From the NCBI GenBank assembly GCA_026225945.1, contig JAMJFZ010000694.1:310001-374000 (forward strand): a DNA stretch of 64,000 nt, written 5' to 3'. Position numbers and translations under genes: made by a program. Source of the stretch: Cricetomys ansorgei. Lineage: Eukaryota > Chordata > Mammalia > Rodentia > Nesomyidae. Below are positions 10,785 through 22,497 of this stretch, piece by piece (positions within the stretch are counted from its first letter, which is position 1; each line of letters opens with the position of its first letter). The notes under the pieces are model-generated. The model saw only the letters and a program-made list of their open reading frames with translations, was not told where the DNA came from and ran no database searches.

Positions 10785-10961
10785 CCCCACCCCCAAGTAG
10801 CCTGACCCTTGGCTGTTAGGGCAGCAGGATCCTGGTATCACAGAGATCAGGACACAGGGGAGGGTGGGCAGATGCCTTGGTCAGGGGAGAAGACCACACC
10901 TCCTGAAGAGGCCCTAAGCCCAACAAGGCCTTCCCACATGGCAGAAGGCTCAGCCATGAAG
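10785..10961 (+). repeat. Repeat X body fragment, left of provirus
   Basis: It matches 22206-22365 and 41040-41205 of the X body: CCTGACCCTTGGCTG, AGCAGGATCCTG, GAGATCAGGACACAGGGGAG, GATGCCTTGGTCA and GGCCTTCCCACATGGCAGAA. It stops at the provirus 5' LTR. The rest of the X body end resumes at 19320. Confidence 0.8.
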
Positions 10962-11278
10962 TGAAAAGCCCAGTACCCCTAGGCTAAGCCATGGAAGTAA
11001 AAAGCTCAGCACCCCTAGTAGTGAAAGCACTGACTGATCTCTCCTCTGTTTAATGTCAAGTACTCACTTTCCCAGAAATCTCTGTTTAATGGCAAGTACT
11101 TTGTTTCCCAGAAATCCTTCTTTCCTTGTAACATTTAACAAGCCAATCCCTTAAAAAACTATGTATGGAGCTGATTCGGTTGTTGATCATCTTGCATGGT
11201 GCTCCAGCACACAGGTAGAACTGGTCTTCTGGTGGTACTTGACGGGGATTTCGAACACTGGGCACAAGATTGGGTGCA
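10962..11278 (+). mobile_element. 5' LTR of the provirus
   Basis: It begins TGAAAAGCCCAGTACCCC and ends GATTGGGTGCA. It shares AAAGCACTGACTG, CAATGTCAAGTACTCAC-type wording and GGAGCTGATT with the 3' LTR. CTCAAGTACTCACTTTCCCAG-like wording is repeated about 40 bp apart inside it. Confidence 0.65.
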
Positions 11279-11499
11279 TGGGCTTGGAATCCCTGTACAC
11301 TCCAAGACCACCAGGACTTCCGGTCTGTGGAGTCGGATACTGGCCCGTGAATATTTGGGCTATTTCTGCTCCGGGGTGTGGGGGCCAGTTCTGAGTGTTT
11401 GGTCAATCTGGAGGGATACCCCTAGAGACCACAAACTGCAGGTTCTAGAGGATGCTCCAAACCCTCCCAGTGAGGATTCCAGGGATTGCATCCCACTTG

Positions 11500-11745
11500 T
11501 AACTTCTGAGAGATGTGTTGTTTCACAACTGCTGAATGAAGTGAAGCTGAGTCTTGTGCGATATTTTATAGTTATGGATAATATTCTGTATGCTGTCCTT
11601 GTAGCACATAAAGGATTCGCTTCCTACCTGTAATCAGTGGAGTACCCACCCAGTTCTCCATATGAAGAGGACATTCACTAACCTTAAGTCAGATGAAGGT
11701 TAGGCTACATTCATTTGTATATTGGAGGGCTGGGTGGAGTTCTGA
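11500..11745 (+). repeat. ~230-bp direct repeat, first copy
   Basis: The text from GATATTTTATAGT through CACATAAAGGATT and TTCATTTGTATATTGG to GGGCTGGGTGGAG recurs at 14150-14320 in the same orientation, flanking the U3-like tandem region. It may be the remains of LTRs of a second nested element. Confidence 0.65.
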
Positions 11746-11959
11746 TAGTACAACCTTGTGTCAATGTTTTTTACAAAAGCCACTGAAAATTAATATCTGG
11801 TGTGATTCAGATTTAAACAGTCAAAAAAGGTTAACAACAGCAGTAAAGGAGTTAACTCAGGAAGAAAGCAGATTACAGAATGCATATGTAAATTATCTAG
11901 ACCAAAGCTTGATTGTATGCTTTCTGATCATTCCTCTACTGAAAGGGTTTAAGGATTAT

Positions 11960-12990
11960 GAGTCTAAACTGACAAAATAGTCATAAGCAGGAACCAGGAC
12001 TCCTAGGAACTCGATACCTCTCCCAGTCTCACCGCCCAAGTGCTAGCAGACATACCTAGAAGACGTTTCTCAAGAATGGCCATTAACAGCCCCCTTCCCA
12101 CCCATAGGGGAATGACCATTAAGTTTATCATCCACCTGCAGGAATTTCCCCTCCCCAGGCATCCCAGGCACTGTCCTGTTTCCAGGCCAGCTAGTCCAAA
12201 GGTCACTGACCAACTGCTCCCAGTTTGAGCACGTACAACCTGCAAACCAATTACTTTTGAAAGACATAGAGAAAAGATTTAAGAAATATAAAATGACAGA
12301 ATAGTCACAAGCAGGAACCAGGACTCCTAGGAATTCAATACCTCCCCCAGGCCACATAACCCGAGTGCTAGCAGTCACCAGGAGGATGTTTCTCAAGAAA
12401 GGCCATTTATTGGACCTCTCGCACCCTCAGAGTAATGAACATTAAGTTTATCATCCATCAGCAGGAGTCTCCCCTCTCCAGGCAGTCCAGGTACCATCCA
12501 GTCTCCGAGCTAGCTAGTCCAAAGATCACTGACCAACTGCTCCCAGTTTCAGCACACGCAAACTCCTAACTAATTAGTTTTGAAAGACATAGGACTTGAG
12601 GAGTGCTGAACCAATCAAAGCTACACAAGCCCTATCCCCTATCCCTGATCCCTTGCACTCCATAAAATACCAAGGGACAAGGGACCGGCTTCACCTTCTC
12701 CTGCTACCTGCCTGGAGACTTGCTGAAGGTGAACCACGGTGTGTAGGACATTTTGCGGTTTGCATGAATCTGGAGTCGTCCTCTTTGTTCCTTGGGAGCT
12801 GTCCCTCTCCCAGAGACCACCCCCAAGATGGGCACTAGCCCAGCTGGTCTTTTCACTACATGGTATAAAAGGACAACATTTTAAAATAGATAGGTGCACA
12901 AAGCAACTCAGTGAGCTTGGGCAGAATCTACACTGCCTGTGTTAGAGTTTTTCTCTCAGTAGCCGCTTGGCTCTGGTTGTTAAATAAACA
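11960..12990 (+). mobile_element. LTR-like region with a tandem ~330-bp U3 repeat
   Basis: Two ~300-330-bp units follow each other (about 11970-12270 and 12298-12595). Each opens with AATAGTCA(T/C)AAGCAGGAACC and ends near CCAATTACTTTTGAAAGACA. Downstream are CCAATCAAAG (12611), a CATAAAAT box (12662) and AATAAA (12983). This order of repeated U3 enhancer region, CCAAT, TATA-like box and polyadenylation signal is typical of gammaretroviral LTRs. It lies inside the larger provirus. Confidence 0.6.
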
Positions 12991-14149
12991 GCCCAGATAT
13001 GTTCAGGAGTTTGGACCAAAAATTCCAGCCAACTGGTCCAGATCCTCCAGGGATTTGGTGTCTGTTTTTTTCTGGCAGTTAAAAAAAGATTTCTTTTCCC
13101 TATGATTGTAATTTTGTTTGTAGCTCATATTGGAAAAGTTACATTGTGGTGGCTAGATGTTCCTGTTATCAGCCACATCTACAACTCTAGAGGCTGGCAT
13201 GCTAAATGAGTGTCCAGCAAGAAAGATACAAATTATTGGAATTTAAAATTATACATGGTCAATAAAACTTCAGCTTAAATTTTAAAAAGGAGTATAGGAT
13301 GTATTTATAATTGGCTATTTTAACCTCAAACAAGACAAATTTAATTTTGAGATAATGTTTAAGCATTTTGCTCATAATAGCCTGGAGTGTGGAGATTCCT
13401 CCCCATGTTGGGGAAAGGTTGTGTTTTTGCCTTTTCAGAAATGAAACATTAAACTGAGAGTATACAAAGACTACTGGGCTGAAGAGAGGCATCACAGTAT
13501 GTGGGTTACTATCCAGCCTTCAACCTCAATAGTCCCACAAAAATGGATCGTTGAAGGCCTTCTTAGCTGCCTTCCTCCTGTGCAACTTAAAAGGTCTCCT
13601 TTCAGCATTATGAAAGACCAGAGGCCATGGACAACAAAGAATTGAATTCCCTGGCTTCATACAGAGGCTGGAAGTCAGAGACGGGAATGAGAATTATGCC
13701 ATGAAATCTCCTAAAACAGGGTGATCATGGTATCAGTAATCCAAAGACAGGTCAGATACATTGTTCATTATTTCTCTCCTAAGCCAGGCACATTCTTTTT
13801 GAAAAGGGGAAATATGGGAAGCTATTGGCTTCATATCTTATCCTCTGAAATCATTTTGGAGATGACTCTGCAGCTTACAGGGAGCCTGTTTTGAAAATTG
13901 AGGCAGCTTTCATAGTGCTCAACTGTGATGATGCAGATGCAGATACCTGCTGATTATCACCACTTTGTCTTCTGCTATAGCAGATTTTATTCAAAGACAT
14001 TTGAGCTGCATGAGAATTTTGATAAACATTGAACTTTTATGAACTGATGAACTTTGGACTTGACACTTGATGTTATGGGACAGTCACAATCATCAAAGAC
14101 ATTTGAAATGTGTGAGCAGTCTGCTGCTTATTGTAAACAGAAATGGTGA
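12991..14149. other. Provirus interior, no gene seen
   Basis: AT-rich sequence with only short open frames, presumed retroviral interior by position. No recognisable protein motif was seen. Confidence 0.4.
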
Positions 14150-14325
14150 GATGTTGGGTGATATTTTATAGTCCTTGTAGTACATAAAGGATTTACTTCC
14201 TACCTGTAAACAATGGAGTGGCACCCAGTTCTACGTATGAATAGGACATTCCTTAACCTTAAGGAAGATGAAGGTTAGGCTCCATTCCTTTGTATATTGG
14301 TGGGCTGGGTGGAGACAGGGAGGAT
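14150..14325 (+). repeat. ~230-bp direct repeat, second copy
   Basis: Partner of 11500-11745: TGATATTTTATAGT, TACATAAAGGATTTACTTCC, TAGGACATTCCTTAACC and TTTGTATATTGGTGGGCTGG. Confidence 0.65.
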
Positions 14326-16243
14326 TTGGAATGAAAAAGCACCTAGGGCTGGGGCAAGGAGGAAAAGCAGGAAGAGAAGCAGGAGAGGATGATGGAATGC
14401 AGTCTTTGCCCTGTCACCCAGGTACTAAATCCCTAAGGACTGACATGGCTTGTAATTAAAACCATTGAGAAAAACCGATAGAGTATTAAAAAACTGCGTG
14501 GCCACTGTCTGCTTTATGTGTTGTGTGTGTGTATCTCTGTGTGGCATGTCAGATCTAACATGGGCCAAGTCAGCTCCACTCCCAAACTATGGCTGAATGG
14601 CAGTGCTGCCACTGGCTCATCTGGCACCTCAGCAGGACCTTTGGCTGGGAGCCCAAGCCACGCTGTATGCACAGTGTGCATAGAGATCCAGCCACGGTGG
14701 CGGATAATGCACTGAGCAGACCTCTGGGGCCCAGCCTCAGCCAGAGCCACTTCCAGGTGGACCTGGTGTTTGAGACTGCAGAGCAAGCCACAGCTGCCAC
14801 GTCAATTGCGGCTGTGGCCAGGGTCTGGGCTGGGGAACCTCCAGCTTTCTCACTCTCTGTGGATGATATTTTCTAGGTGTTCCTGTGGTTTGTGTTTCAT
14901 GTTTTGTTTTATGTATGCATGAAGGCTTGTCTTATTTGTGTGCGGATGCTGTCTAAATATATGAAAATGTATGTTCTGTGTTCATTTAAATATAAAAAAG
15001 TCTTTTTATGATTAAATACTAGATCGCTGTCCTGGATGCTGGATGACCAAATCTGGGGCTGAGGGGAGACTTGAAGTAACTTTTGCTGCTACCCCAAACA
15101 CTTCTGCTGCAACATGCAGTGGCTCTTTTGAGGGCACAGCACAAAACTGTTCCAGATTTTTGCTTTTGTCTTTCCAGAAAAAGCAAACAAACTGTAAAAT
15201 AAAGGAAACAAGTCATCGCTGCAGATGTTCTGATGTTTCTCCCTTCTGTTCTTCCAGGCCTGGCTTTTGATGTCTCTAAACATTTGTCTATCTGTGTGTA
15301 CAGGTGATGATGCGCTTTCTGGTACACTGTGTGGATATATGGGTAGTTACCAAATTTAAAAACCTGTAAAATCTAAAAAGCAAATTAAAGTTAAAGCTTG
15401 TAACATGTGGTTGGTAATAATCTTGAGTATGGCATGGCCTGACTCCATTTAGGGATGTGGAAAACATGCAACTTGCTGACTTGTGGTTTGCAACCCTCTT
15501 GGCTACCTTCCTACTTGGAGAAGAAGGCGGCGACTTGGCTGGCGGTATCTTTACTGGGGTCAAAGAGGACAAATGACACTTGAATTCACCGCCATCTTAA
15601 TGGAGGTAGCCACATGTTACCTATCAAAAAGAAAGCAGATCTAAGATATTCTAGATTAAGATAGTTTTATATGGTGTTTTTCTATCCTAAAAACTTTATA
15701 GTTTATAAAGATATGCTTTTTAAGTGTTTAACAAGATATTAAAGCTATACCTCTGTGTATTCAATATACAGGAATGTATCTTGTGCTGGCAGCCAAATTT
15801 TTCAGTGTAAGACTAAAAGGATTAAAACAAAACAAATAGAAACAACTAAAGTTTGTTTGTAAAAGAACCTGCAGTTTTAGAGATTGAGTTGCCATGTGAC
15901 ATCTGTGCTCTAGCATAGCAGATGGCTTAGGCCTAAAAGACAGAATGAGGCTGAGAGTAGAACAAGAGGAATGTGCATTACACAATGGGACTTAGTTTTG
16001 CTTTTTAAATTGAAAAAGTTAAAAAAAAGGAGCTGTATTTTTGATATTACAAGCAACAATAGTTGGGAGATTTTAAACTACTTAAGAAGCTTGGAAGTTT
16101 ACAAAAAGCTAAAACTCAAAACTGATATTTTTAGAAACACCTTTTAAGGTATTTAAATTTAAGAGGCTATAGGACATTTTAAGTTTGTAAAATGTTTACA
16201 ATGGCCTAAGTAGTACGGCAAAACAAAAACAAAAAACTTAAAA
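14326..16243. other. Provirus interior, no gene seen
   Basis: Short frames at 14514-14876 and 15019-15327 overlap each other on both strands and have no recognised motif. The 14560-14870 stretch is more GC-rich than its surroundings. Otherwise I see nothing. Confidence 0.4.
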
Positions 16244-16406
16244 CAACTGTTCTCAACCCTTTTTGATGGGGATGATCTGGAACCATCTAAATATTAGATG
16301 TTTACATTTCAGATCATATTGGAGTTGTAATTTTATGATTGGAGATCACTGCAACATGAAAACTGTGTTACACGGGTCACAGCATTTAAAAGTTTGAGAA
16401 CCACTG
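16244..16406. mobile_element. URR1-like hAT (Charlie) MITE
   Basis: The termini CAACTGTTCTCAACCC and GTTTGAGAACCACTG are inverted relative to each other. The interior has TTTACATTTCAGATCAT, GTAATTTTATGATTGG and ATCACTGCAACATGAAAACT, as in the ubiquitous rodent URR1 repeat. It is about 163 bp, has no transposase, and is inserted in provirus DNA. Confidence 0.75.
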
Positions 16407-18958
16407 ACTTGAAATATGTCTTTGCTTATTTAAGGTCTATTCAGGTATAAAGATGTATGTTTATCTGTTTGTCTTTGCTAACTTTGTTAAGCGTTAGTTA
16501 TTTTGATAATTAAAATAGGATAAAAATTTTAATGTTCTGTAATGGTGTTAAAAAAATCTGTAATGGTACACTATAAAAAGGACAGGAAAGTGCCCAATCT
16601 CTCTGTAAATAATAGAAGTTAAAAGTTTTGTTTTCAACAGGAGCTTCAATTCAGAAATTAATTTTTTAAGGCTAAAATCTAACAAGGATAGCTAAAATCC
16701 ACTAACTTATAAACTACAATAAATTGATAATTAGAACATACAAGTTAATGGTCAGTCACCTAATAGATATTCAGGTTCCTTCCAAATATAAGCTTTACTT
16801 GATCTCCTGTATATATTTTCTTTGTTAGGCCTGAGACTGGCATCTATAAAAATAGGCAAAGTTTGGTTAACACAGAGAGATGTAGTAGATGGTCCTCACA
16901 CCTCAGAGATCTGCTGAAAATGGCTTTCAATTGTGTTATAGCAAGCAGAGACCCAAGATCCTAACAGTGACCCCCAACACCTCCACAGAAGACAGATGTG
17001 TACAGAACAATCTCACCCATATTGTGATAGTGCACCTCTGGGCAAAACTGCCCAATGCCTCACTTGCCATCTACCTGCCTAAACCGTGGACAAAATAGGA
17101 CACAATAGGCCCTGCTTTGGATGGACAGAGCAGAGACCGATCCCTCTGAGTCTTTTTCTACAAAAAAGGTATCTTCTGGTCTGGCAACTGAAAAACTGGC
17201 CTGGCAATTGAAAAGTGTCATTGCCTCGAGGCCTCTGTTCTCCATAATGTTGCAGAGAACACGGAAAGTCTGGCATCACCCATCTATTTAGGGGAAATCT
17301 CTGTCATTTTAATTGACACAGGATAATTGAGGTATACTTTTTGCTATAATTTAGTATTCCCAGATCTCTTTTGGCTTTGATGGCTCACTGTAAACTCTGT
17401 TAGTTTAACAGCAACAGACAACCAGCTCCTCCCTCTCAGGCTACAGATTGTCTTGCTTACAGGCTCCATATTAAAGGACAAACAGGATTTAGATGTAACT
17501 TTTACTGTCCCTTCACTTAAAATACCTTGCCTTAAAATTACTGCTCTCAGTATTAACAGTTCTTGTCTCTGATAAATGGTACCAGATTTGAAAGAAAAAC
17601 GTTGAAGGTCTTAAAAAAAGGTATGAGTGTTTAAAAATGTTTTGAGGTTTAAAAAGATGTGAAAGTTTAAATGTCTGTGGATGTGAAAGCCTAAGTAAGT
17701 TGTATGATGGTCTGAAAAGATAGTTTAGGAGATACAGATAATGTTTTAAATTGTATAAGAGAGCGATTTAAAAATTTTAAAGATTCAGAGTTATAACATC
17801 AAAATTTGGATACATCTGATAAGCTAACAGATTTTGTTTTTATCCAGATTAATCCAGGTCTAGAGGTTTGCTTGGCTTCCCCATTTCTCTTCTGAATATA
17901 TAAAATCATACCTTGTTGCTAGAGGAAGCCAAGAACCATTCTCTACACTTAAAAACGACAGATTTTGTCTACGTGGTATATAGCATTTTTTTGTATTTTA
18001 TTTTTAATAACCTGGTTTTGGTTATTTGAGAACATTTTCTGATGTTGTACTCTGTAAAAAAATATTAACTTACTAACCTATGGATTCTGTGTTGTGTAAT
18101 TTATGTAAAGTCCCTAAAATACTTATGTTTTTAAGTGCCTTCATAGGCGCAAAGTCTAAGGTGTTTCTCATTGACTGTTTAACAGACATCTGTTAGCTGT
18201 TTTTTTCTACATATGAATTTCAATACTTAAAGTTCCAAATGTAAGCTTCCTTAAACTTTAACTTCTGCCTCTAGTTTTTACAACAGATTACCATTTGGCT
18301 AAGAGACACCATCCAGGAATCAAACTGCTTCCTGTGCTGTGAGTGCTTCCTGTGCTGTGAGTCCCGGATTTGCTGAGAGATGATGGCCATCCAGCTGGTG
18401 TGACCACACCTATTCACTCAACTGGATCAGTAAACCAGATGAACACCTCTGCCAAAACCCCCCAGCTTTGAACAAATTACCAGCCTTTTGGAGGCCCCTG
18501 ACTACGATGATCACTTTCAGCAGGAAGCAATTCTAACAGATTACAACACCACATTTCATCAGGCGGGAACTGTTACTCAAAAGAAAACTCCCTAGCACTG
18601 AGGACATGGCATTTACGGTGCCTATTGGGATACCAAAAGTTACCTGTTGAGGACAAATAGACTCAGATTCATTAAGTTGGCAATATGACAGAAACCTTCC
18701 TTAAAGAAAAATCATTACAAAGATGGGAGCATGAAATAAAATTAATGATTGGTCCTTTTGTTATATGAAGGCTTCCTCTAGATAGTAACTATGTCAGTCA
18801 ACACAAGGCATTTTAACTTTCTCTTTACACTAATTATTGTGGGCCCTTACATCAATGATATCTTCAAATAGATGCATGAACCTAATGGATATTAAATCCC
18901 AATAAACCATATCTATAGAGTCAAAAGATTTGACTCAAGATACAATACCAGGTAGGAT
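16407..18958 (+). other. Decayed ERV interior
   Basis: It is AT-rich with many stops. Parts at 16880-17560 and 18280-18950 look like retroviral coding sequence broken by stops and frameshifts. The 18390-18650 stretch is the counterpart of the minus-strand copy near 9300-9600. A 19-bp duplication, TGCTTCCTGTGCTGTGAGT, occurs in tandem at about 18328-18363. Confidence 0.5.
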
Positions 18959-19319
18959 TGAAAAGTGCAAAGCCCATAATGGTGAAGGCACTGACTGCTC
19001 CTCCATTCAATGTCAATTACTGGCTATTCCAGGAATCTGTTTATATAGCAAGTGCTCCCTTTCCCAGAGGTTTTGGTTACTTCTTAGCATTTAAAACAGC
19101 CGATCCTGTGCCTAGGTTCGGACCATTCAAAGAGATCCACTGCATCTTTTAAAAATCCACAAAGGGAGTTATCTCAGTAACTCAATCTCTTGGATAGTGC
19201 CAGACACTAGGGAGCTGATTTACTCAGCATGATAAGGCTCCTAGCCTTTGGAAAAAAAAAACTGTTCTCCTAGTTGTACTAGATGAGGGGGATATCAAAG
19301 ACTGTGCAATACAATTGCA
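18959..19319 (+). mobile_element. 3' LTR of the provirus
   Basis: It begins TGAAAAGTGCAAAGCCC and ends CAATACAATTGCA. It is alignable over its length with 10962-11278 but diverged. The next bases return to X body sequence at AGCAGTGTGCACTTGGGAGG. Confidence 0.65.
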
Positions 19320-20411
19320 AACAAGCAGTGTGCACTTGGGAGGGCTCCAGAATTGTTATCTCTGAGTCCTGACCATTATGGGAGTTTAGAAGGGCCACCC
19401 AAAACCTCGACTCTTCATGATGATGGATCCAGGGAGATGTGATAGGTACCATGCCATCAGGGTTCAGATGCAGGGCTGATACTGTCACCCCCAGCAGGGG
19501 ACACCAGGGCCTGTGACATCCACATCCTCACCTGCAAAAGCAGGCCACCTAGGAAGGATCCGAATGTGGAGACAAGGACATATCAAACCAGAAACAAGCC
19601 ATCACATCTGTCCCCTTGCCTACCAGGTCCCGTCATGGGGCCGCAGCCTACCCGTCTCCTAGGCATTGCCAGGCAACCATTATCTGCTCTCTCTGGGTCT
19701 TTCATGACATCACTTCTGGCCTCAGCCCCACGCCCTCACACCCAACCCACCCCAACCATCAGGCACCCCTCAAGATCCTAGGTTCCCTTTCCTGTCTGCA
19801 AACACCCAAGTCACTCTCAGGCACATATGTGTCTTTCACGTGCCTGTGGCCGGGGCTAGGCACACAAGCAAACTCAGAGCTTTCCGAAGACAGTTGAGGG
19901 GCCCACAGGCACCTAGACACAAGGCATAACACATTTTCTCACTGGTGCCACCAGGGTGGCCCTCCTCAGTGACCTCCTTACAGGAAGCTCTCCCAAGGTG
20001 CTTTTATGTTTTCTCTCCATGGCCCATGTCAAAGGCCCAGGGACCTGAGTCCAAAGAGCACTCATGTGATTGAACGAGCTTGACCACCAGGCTACATGCA
20101 ATATCAACAACAAAGTCAAACACAAAAAGCACTCTCACAAACAAGGATTCTACCCCTCCCAACCCTATCTGTCTCTGTCTCTCTTTGTATCTCTATCTCT
20201 CTCTTCTCCACACATTCCCCACACAGAGATATCTGTTCTCTCTCTCTCTCTCTCCCTCCCCGCCTCTCTTTCTCAGACCCTCTCCCTACATCACCATTTA
20301 CCTCTCCCTACCTCTCTCTATATACAGTGCTAACCAGAGAGTATCCAGGACAGACAGGCCTGTCTGATGACAGACCATATACCCTATACCCTTGGGTTCC
20401 ACGACCCAACA
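19320..20411 (+). repeat. Repeat X: body end and first head
   Basis: The body end (19320-19455) continues the fragment at 10785-10961. The head (about 19456-20411) has GGATCCGAATGTGGAGACAA, GGCATTGCCAGGCAACCATT, CAAACACCCAAGTCACTCTC, a pyrimidine-rich CT tract at 20160-20320 and TATATACAGTGC at 20321. The three overlapping frames across 20070-20482 are translations of the CT tract. Confidence 0.8.
20160..20320 (+). repeat. Pyrimidine-rich (CT)n region of X head
   Basis: CTCTCTCTCTCTCTC runs and TCTGTCTCTGTCTCTC text. The corresponding stretch of the next head (23190-23335) is also pyrimidine-rich, so it is an ancestral part of the head. Confidence 0.8.
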
Positions 20412-22497
20412 GGGGCTTGTCCACCCTTCGACCTGGGTGTTGGTTCTTGCTGAGGGTTAGGAAAGGTGACCTCATCAGCTGAACCCACAAGAGGGCTGCC
20501 TGCATAGATGTTGGAAACGCAGGGCAGGGAGGGGTTCTGTTAAGGGAGGCAGGTCGCCCTTCAGTCCACACACCACTCGGACTGCTTCTACTAAGACTCA
20601 CCCTGAACCACACACAAGCCCTGCCTTGGGCTCACAGACAACACACAACCAGGTGGCCTCTGTCCTTCCTGTGACTCCCAGTCTGCTTCTAAGATTTTGG
20701 GCATGTGGCTGTAGTGTATATACATTTGCTGACAGAGACTTGCCCTCAACTTCACCTGCTGTCCTACTCAAACAGAATCCAATGTCCAAAGAATTAAAAA
20801 AACCTACAAACAACAACCAATACAGACAAAAAAATTGGTGGGAAAAAATGAACTGCAAAGACAGATATCAGGAAGGCAGAGAGAAACTAGACGCAGACAG
20901 AGTAGAGAGATGAGAGGAGGGAATGAGGAACACAAGGATGGAGTGTAATGGATACCTGTCCTTTGGTGAACATTGGCTGCCTGGCCCTGACAGCCTGGTA
21001 GCAGTGCTGAACAGACTCTCAGATGGGGTTGTTGGGTGTGGGGGGAGGCCACTGTGTTAGCTATGGGTGCTGCTGGTGAGCCTCAACCAAAAGCTAGTGG
21101 GTCCTCCACAGTGGGCTCATGCACTGGTGGGCTCCATTAGTTGCACAGTCTCAACCCAGACACTGCCCCTGACCCAGGGTCCCTGGCAGTGAGATCCTCT
21201 CATGGGAGCAAACCTGGCTGCCACGGGACCTGGAGGGAGATGCTTCCCTCTAGAGCATGCCAGGCCTTTGGTTCCTGGCTAGCTCTGGGGATGGCTGTGG
21301 TCTCCAAGGCCACGGGTCTCCCAGACCCTGTTTTCTCCCATGGCTCTCCTGGGCAACCAAGTCTGCTGGAGGGTGATGCACTAGTCCTTCCTGTGCAGCC
21401 ATGATGAAGGTGATGCTTAGCCTGCTTGCCATCATGTCCAGGAGCAGCACAGGGACCTGCCTACGGGATCAGCATAACCATTCAGCTTGAAGGCAGTAGT
21501 GCACCTAGAAAGCCAACTACCTTGGGCTCTGGTTCCACTCCCTCTGCCCTTCCATGAGCAAAAACTTTTCAAGAAAAAAGTAAGAACCAAAGTGTGGCAC
21601 AGCTACGACTGGACTCCAAGATGGCCACCAAGTCTCTGGGCAGCGACTGGTCTGAGATGGGGCTCCAATCCTGTTCCTGCGTGATACCAACCATGTAGGA
21701 GTTATGCAGGAGGGTGAGGGGCTTCTACACCCTGGGGGGATGGAGCGGGTTACGTCCTGAACCTAGGACCTCAGTGTAGAAGACCACAGTGGAGAGTGGG
21801 GTGGGGAGGGGGGAAAAGCTGGGGAAGTGGGGGGTCCTCAAGTGCAATGCTATGCTACACTTCCAGTCATTCTGGGTGCCAGGGAGTCCCTGAAGGTCCT
21901 CCCTGATGATATCTCAGAGGAAATTCTTTGGAGAAGCCCATGGCAATAAGGACCACACGGAAGCACCCTCAGAGAAAAAAAAAATGGACTTGAGGACCAG
22001 GGGACCACGGGCTCGGTCTTGACTCCTTGCTGCTCAGCCAGGATCCAGCTGCTTTGGACTGAACTATCCCCATCTTCATGACCACTAGAGGTGCCTTGCA
22101 GGACTTGGGTGTGCTGACTCTGTGGGACCCTGGCCACAACCAGGCTCCCAGATCAAAGCTACCTGCCAAGGACCCTCACCCTACCCTATCCTATCCCCTG
22201 GCAGCCTGATCCTTGGTTGGTAGGGCAGCGGTATTCTATTGTAGCAGAGATCAGAACACAGGGGAGGGAGTGCAGATGCCTTGGTCAAGAGAGAAGACCA
22301 CCCCTCCCGATGGCTTCCTAGGAAGCCCAGCAAGGCCTTTCCACCTGGCAGAAAGTGGCTCACCCATGGAAGCAGAACAGACAGCTGTGTGCACTTGGGA
22401 GGGCTCCAGTCTCTGACTTTGATTGATGGGAGATGACAAAGGCCCCCAAAAAACTTGACTACTTGTCCATGGATCCAGGAAGGTGCCCTGCCTACTA
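20412..22497 (+). repeat. Repeat X body, complete (~2.09 kb)
   Basis: From the GGGGCTTGTCCACCCTT landmark to the next head landmark GGTTCAGATGGAGGCTGA is 2086 bp. The copy at 39247-41334 has 2088 bp between the same landmarks. Shared islands include CTACTAAGACTCACCCTGA, ACAACCAGGTGG, GATGCCTTGGTCA and GCAAAAACTTTTCAAGAAAA. Frames on both strands are short and not conserved between copies, so I do not call a gene. Confidence 0.8.

Larger units (their letters stand above)
10962..19319 (+). mobile_element. Old ~8.4-kb provirus inserted in X repeat
   Basis: It is bounded by two alignable LTRs (10962-11278 and 18959-19319), each with TG...CA ends, and it interrupts the X repeat, whose halves rejoin exactly. 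The LTRs differ strongly (roughly a third of positions by eye), so the insertion is old. The interior has no long open frame. Traces of retroviral protein sequence appear only as broken pieces, for example around 16880-17560 and 18280-18950. A clean target duplication is not visible. It could be a VL30-like non-autonomous element or a decayed gammaretrovirus-like ERV; I cannot decide. Confidence 0.7.

Noticed and set aside
11220..11262. A possible tRNA-proline-type primer-binding site (GGTGGTACTTGACGGGGATT)
   Set aside because: The same stretch aligns with the 3' LTR near 19265-19300, so it lies within the LTR and not after it.
20070..20482. Three overlapping Ser/Leu-rich frames
   Set aside because: They are products of the pyrimidine-rich part of the X head.
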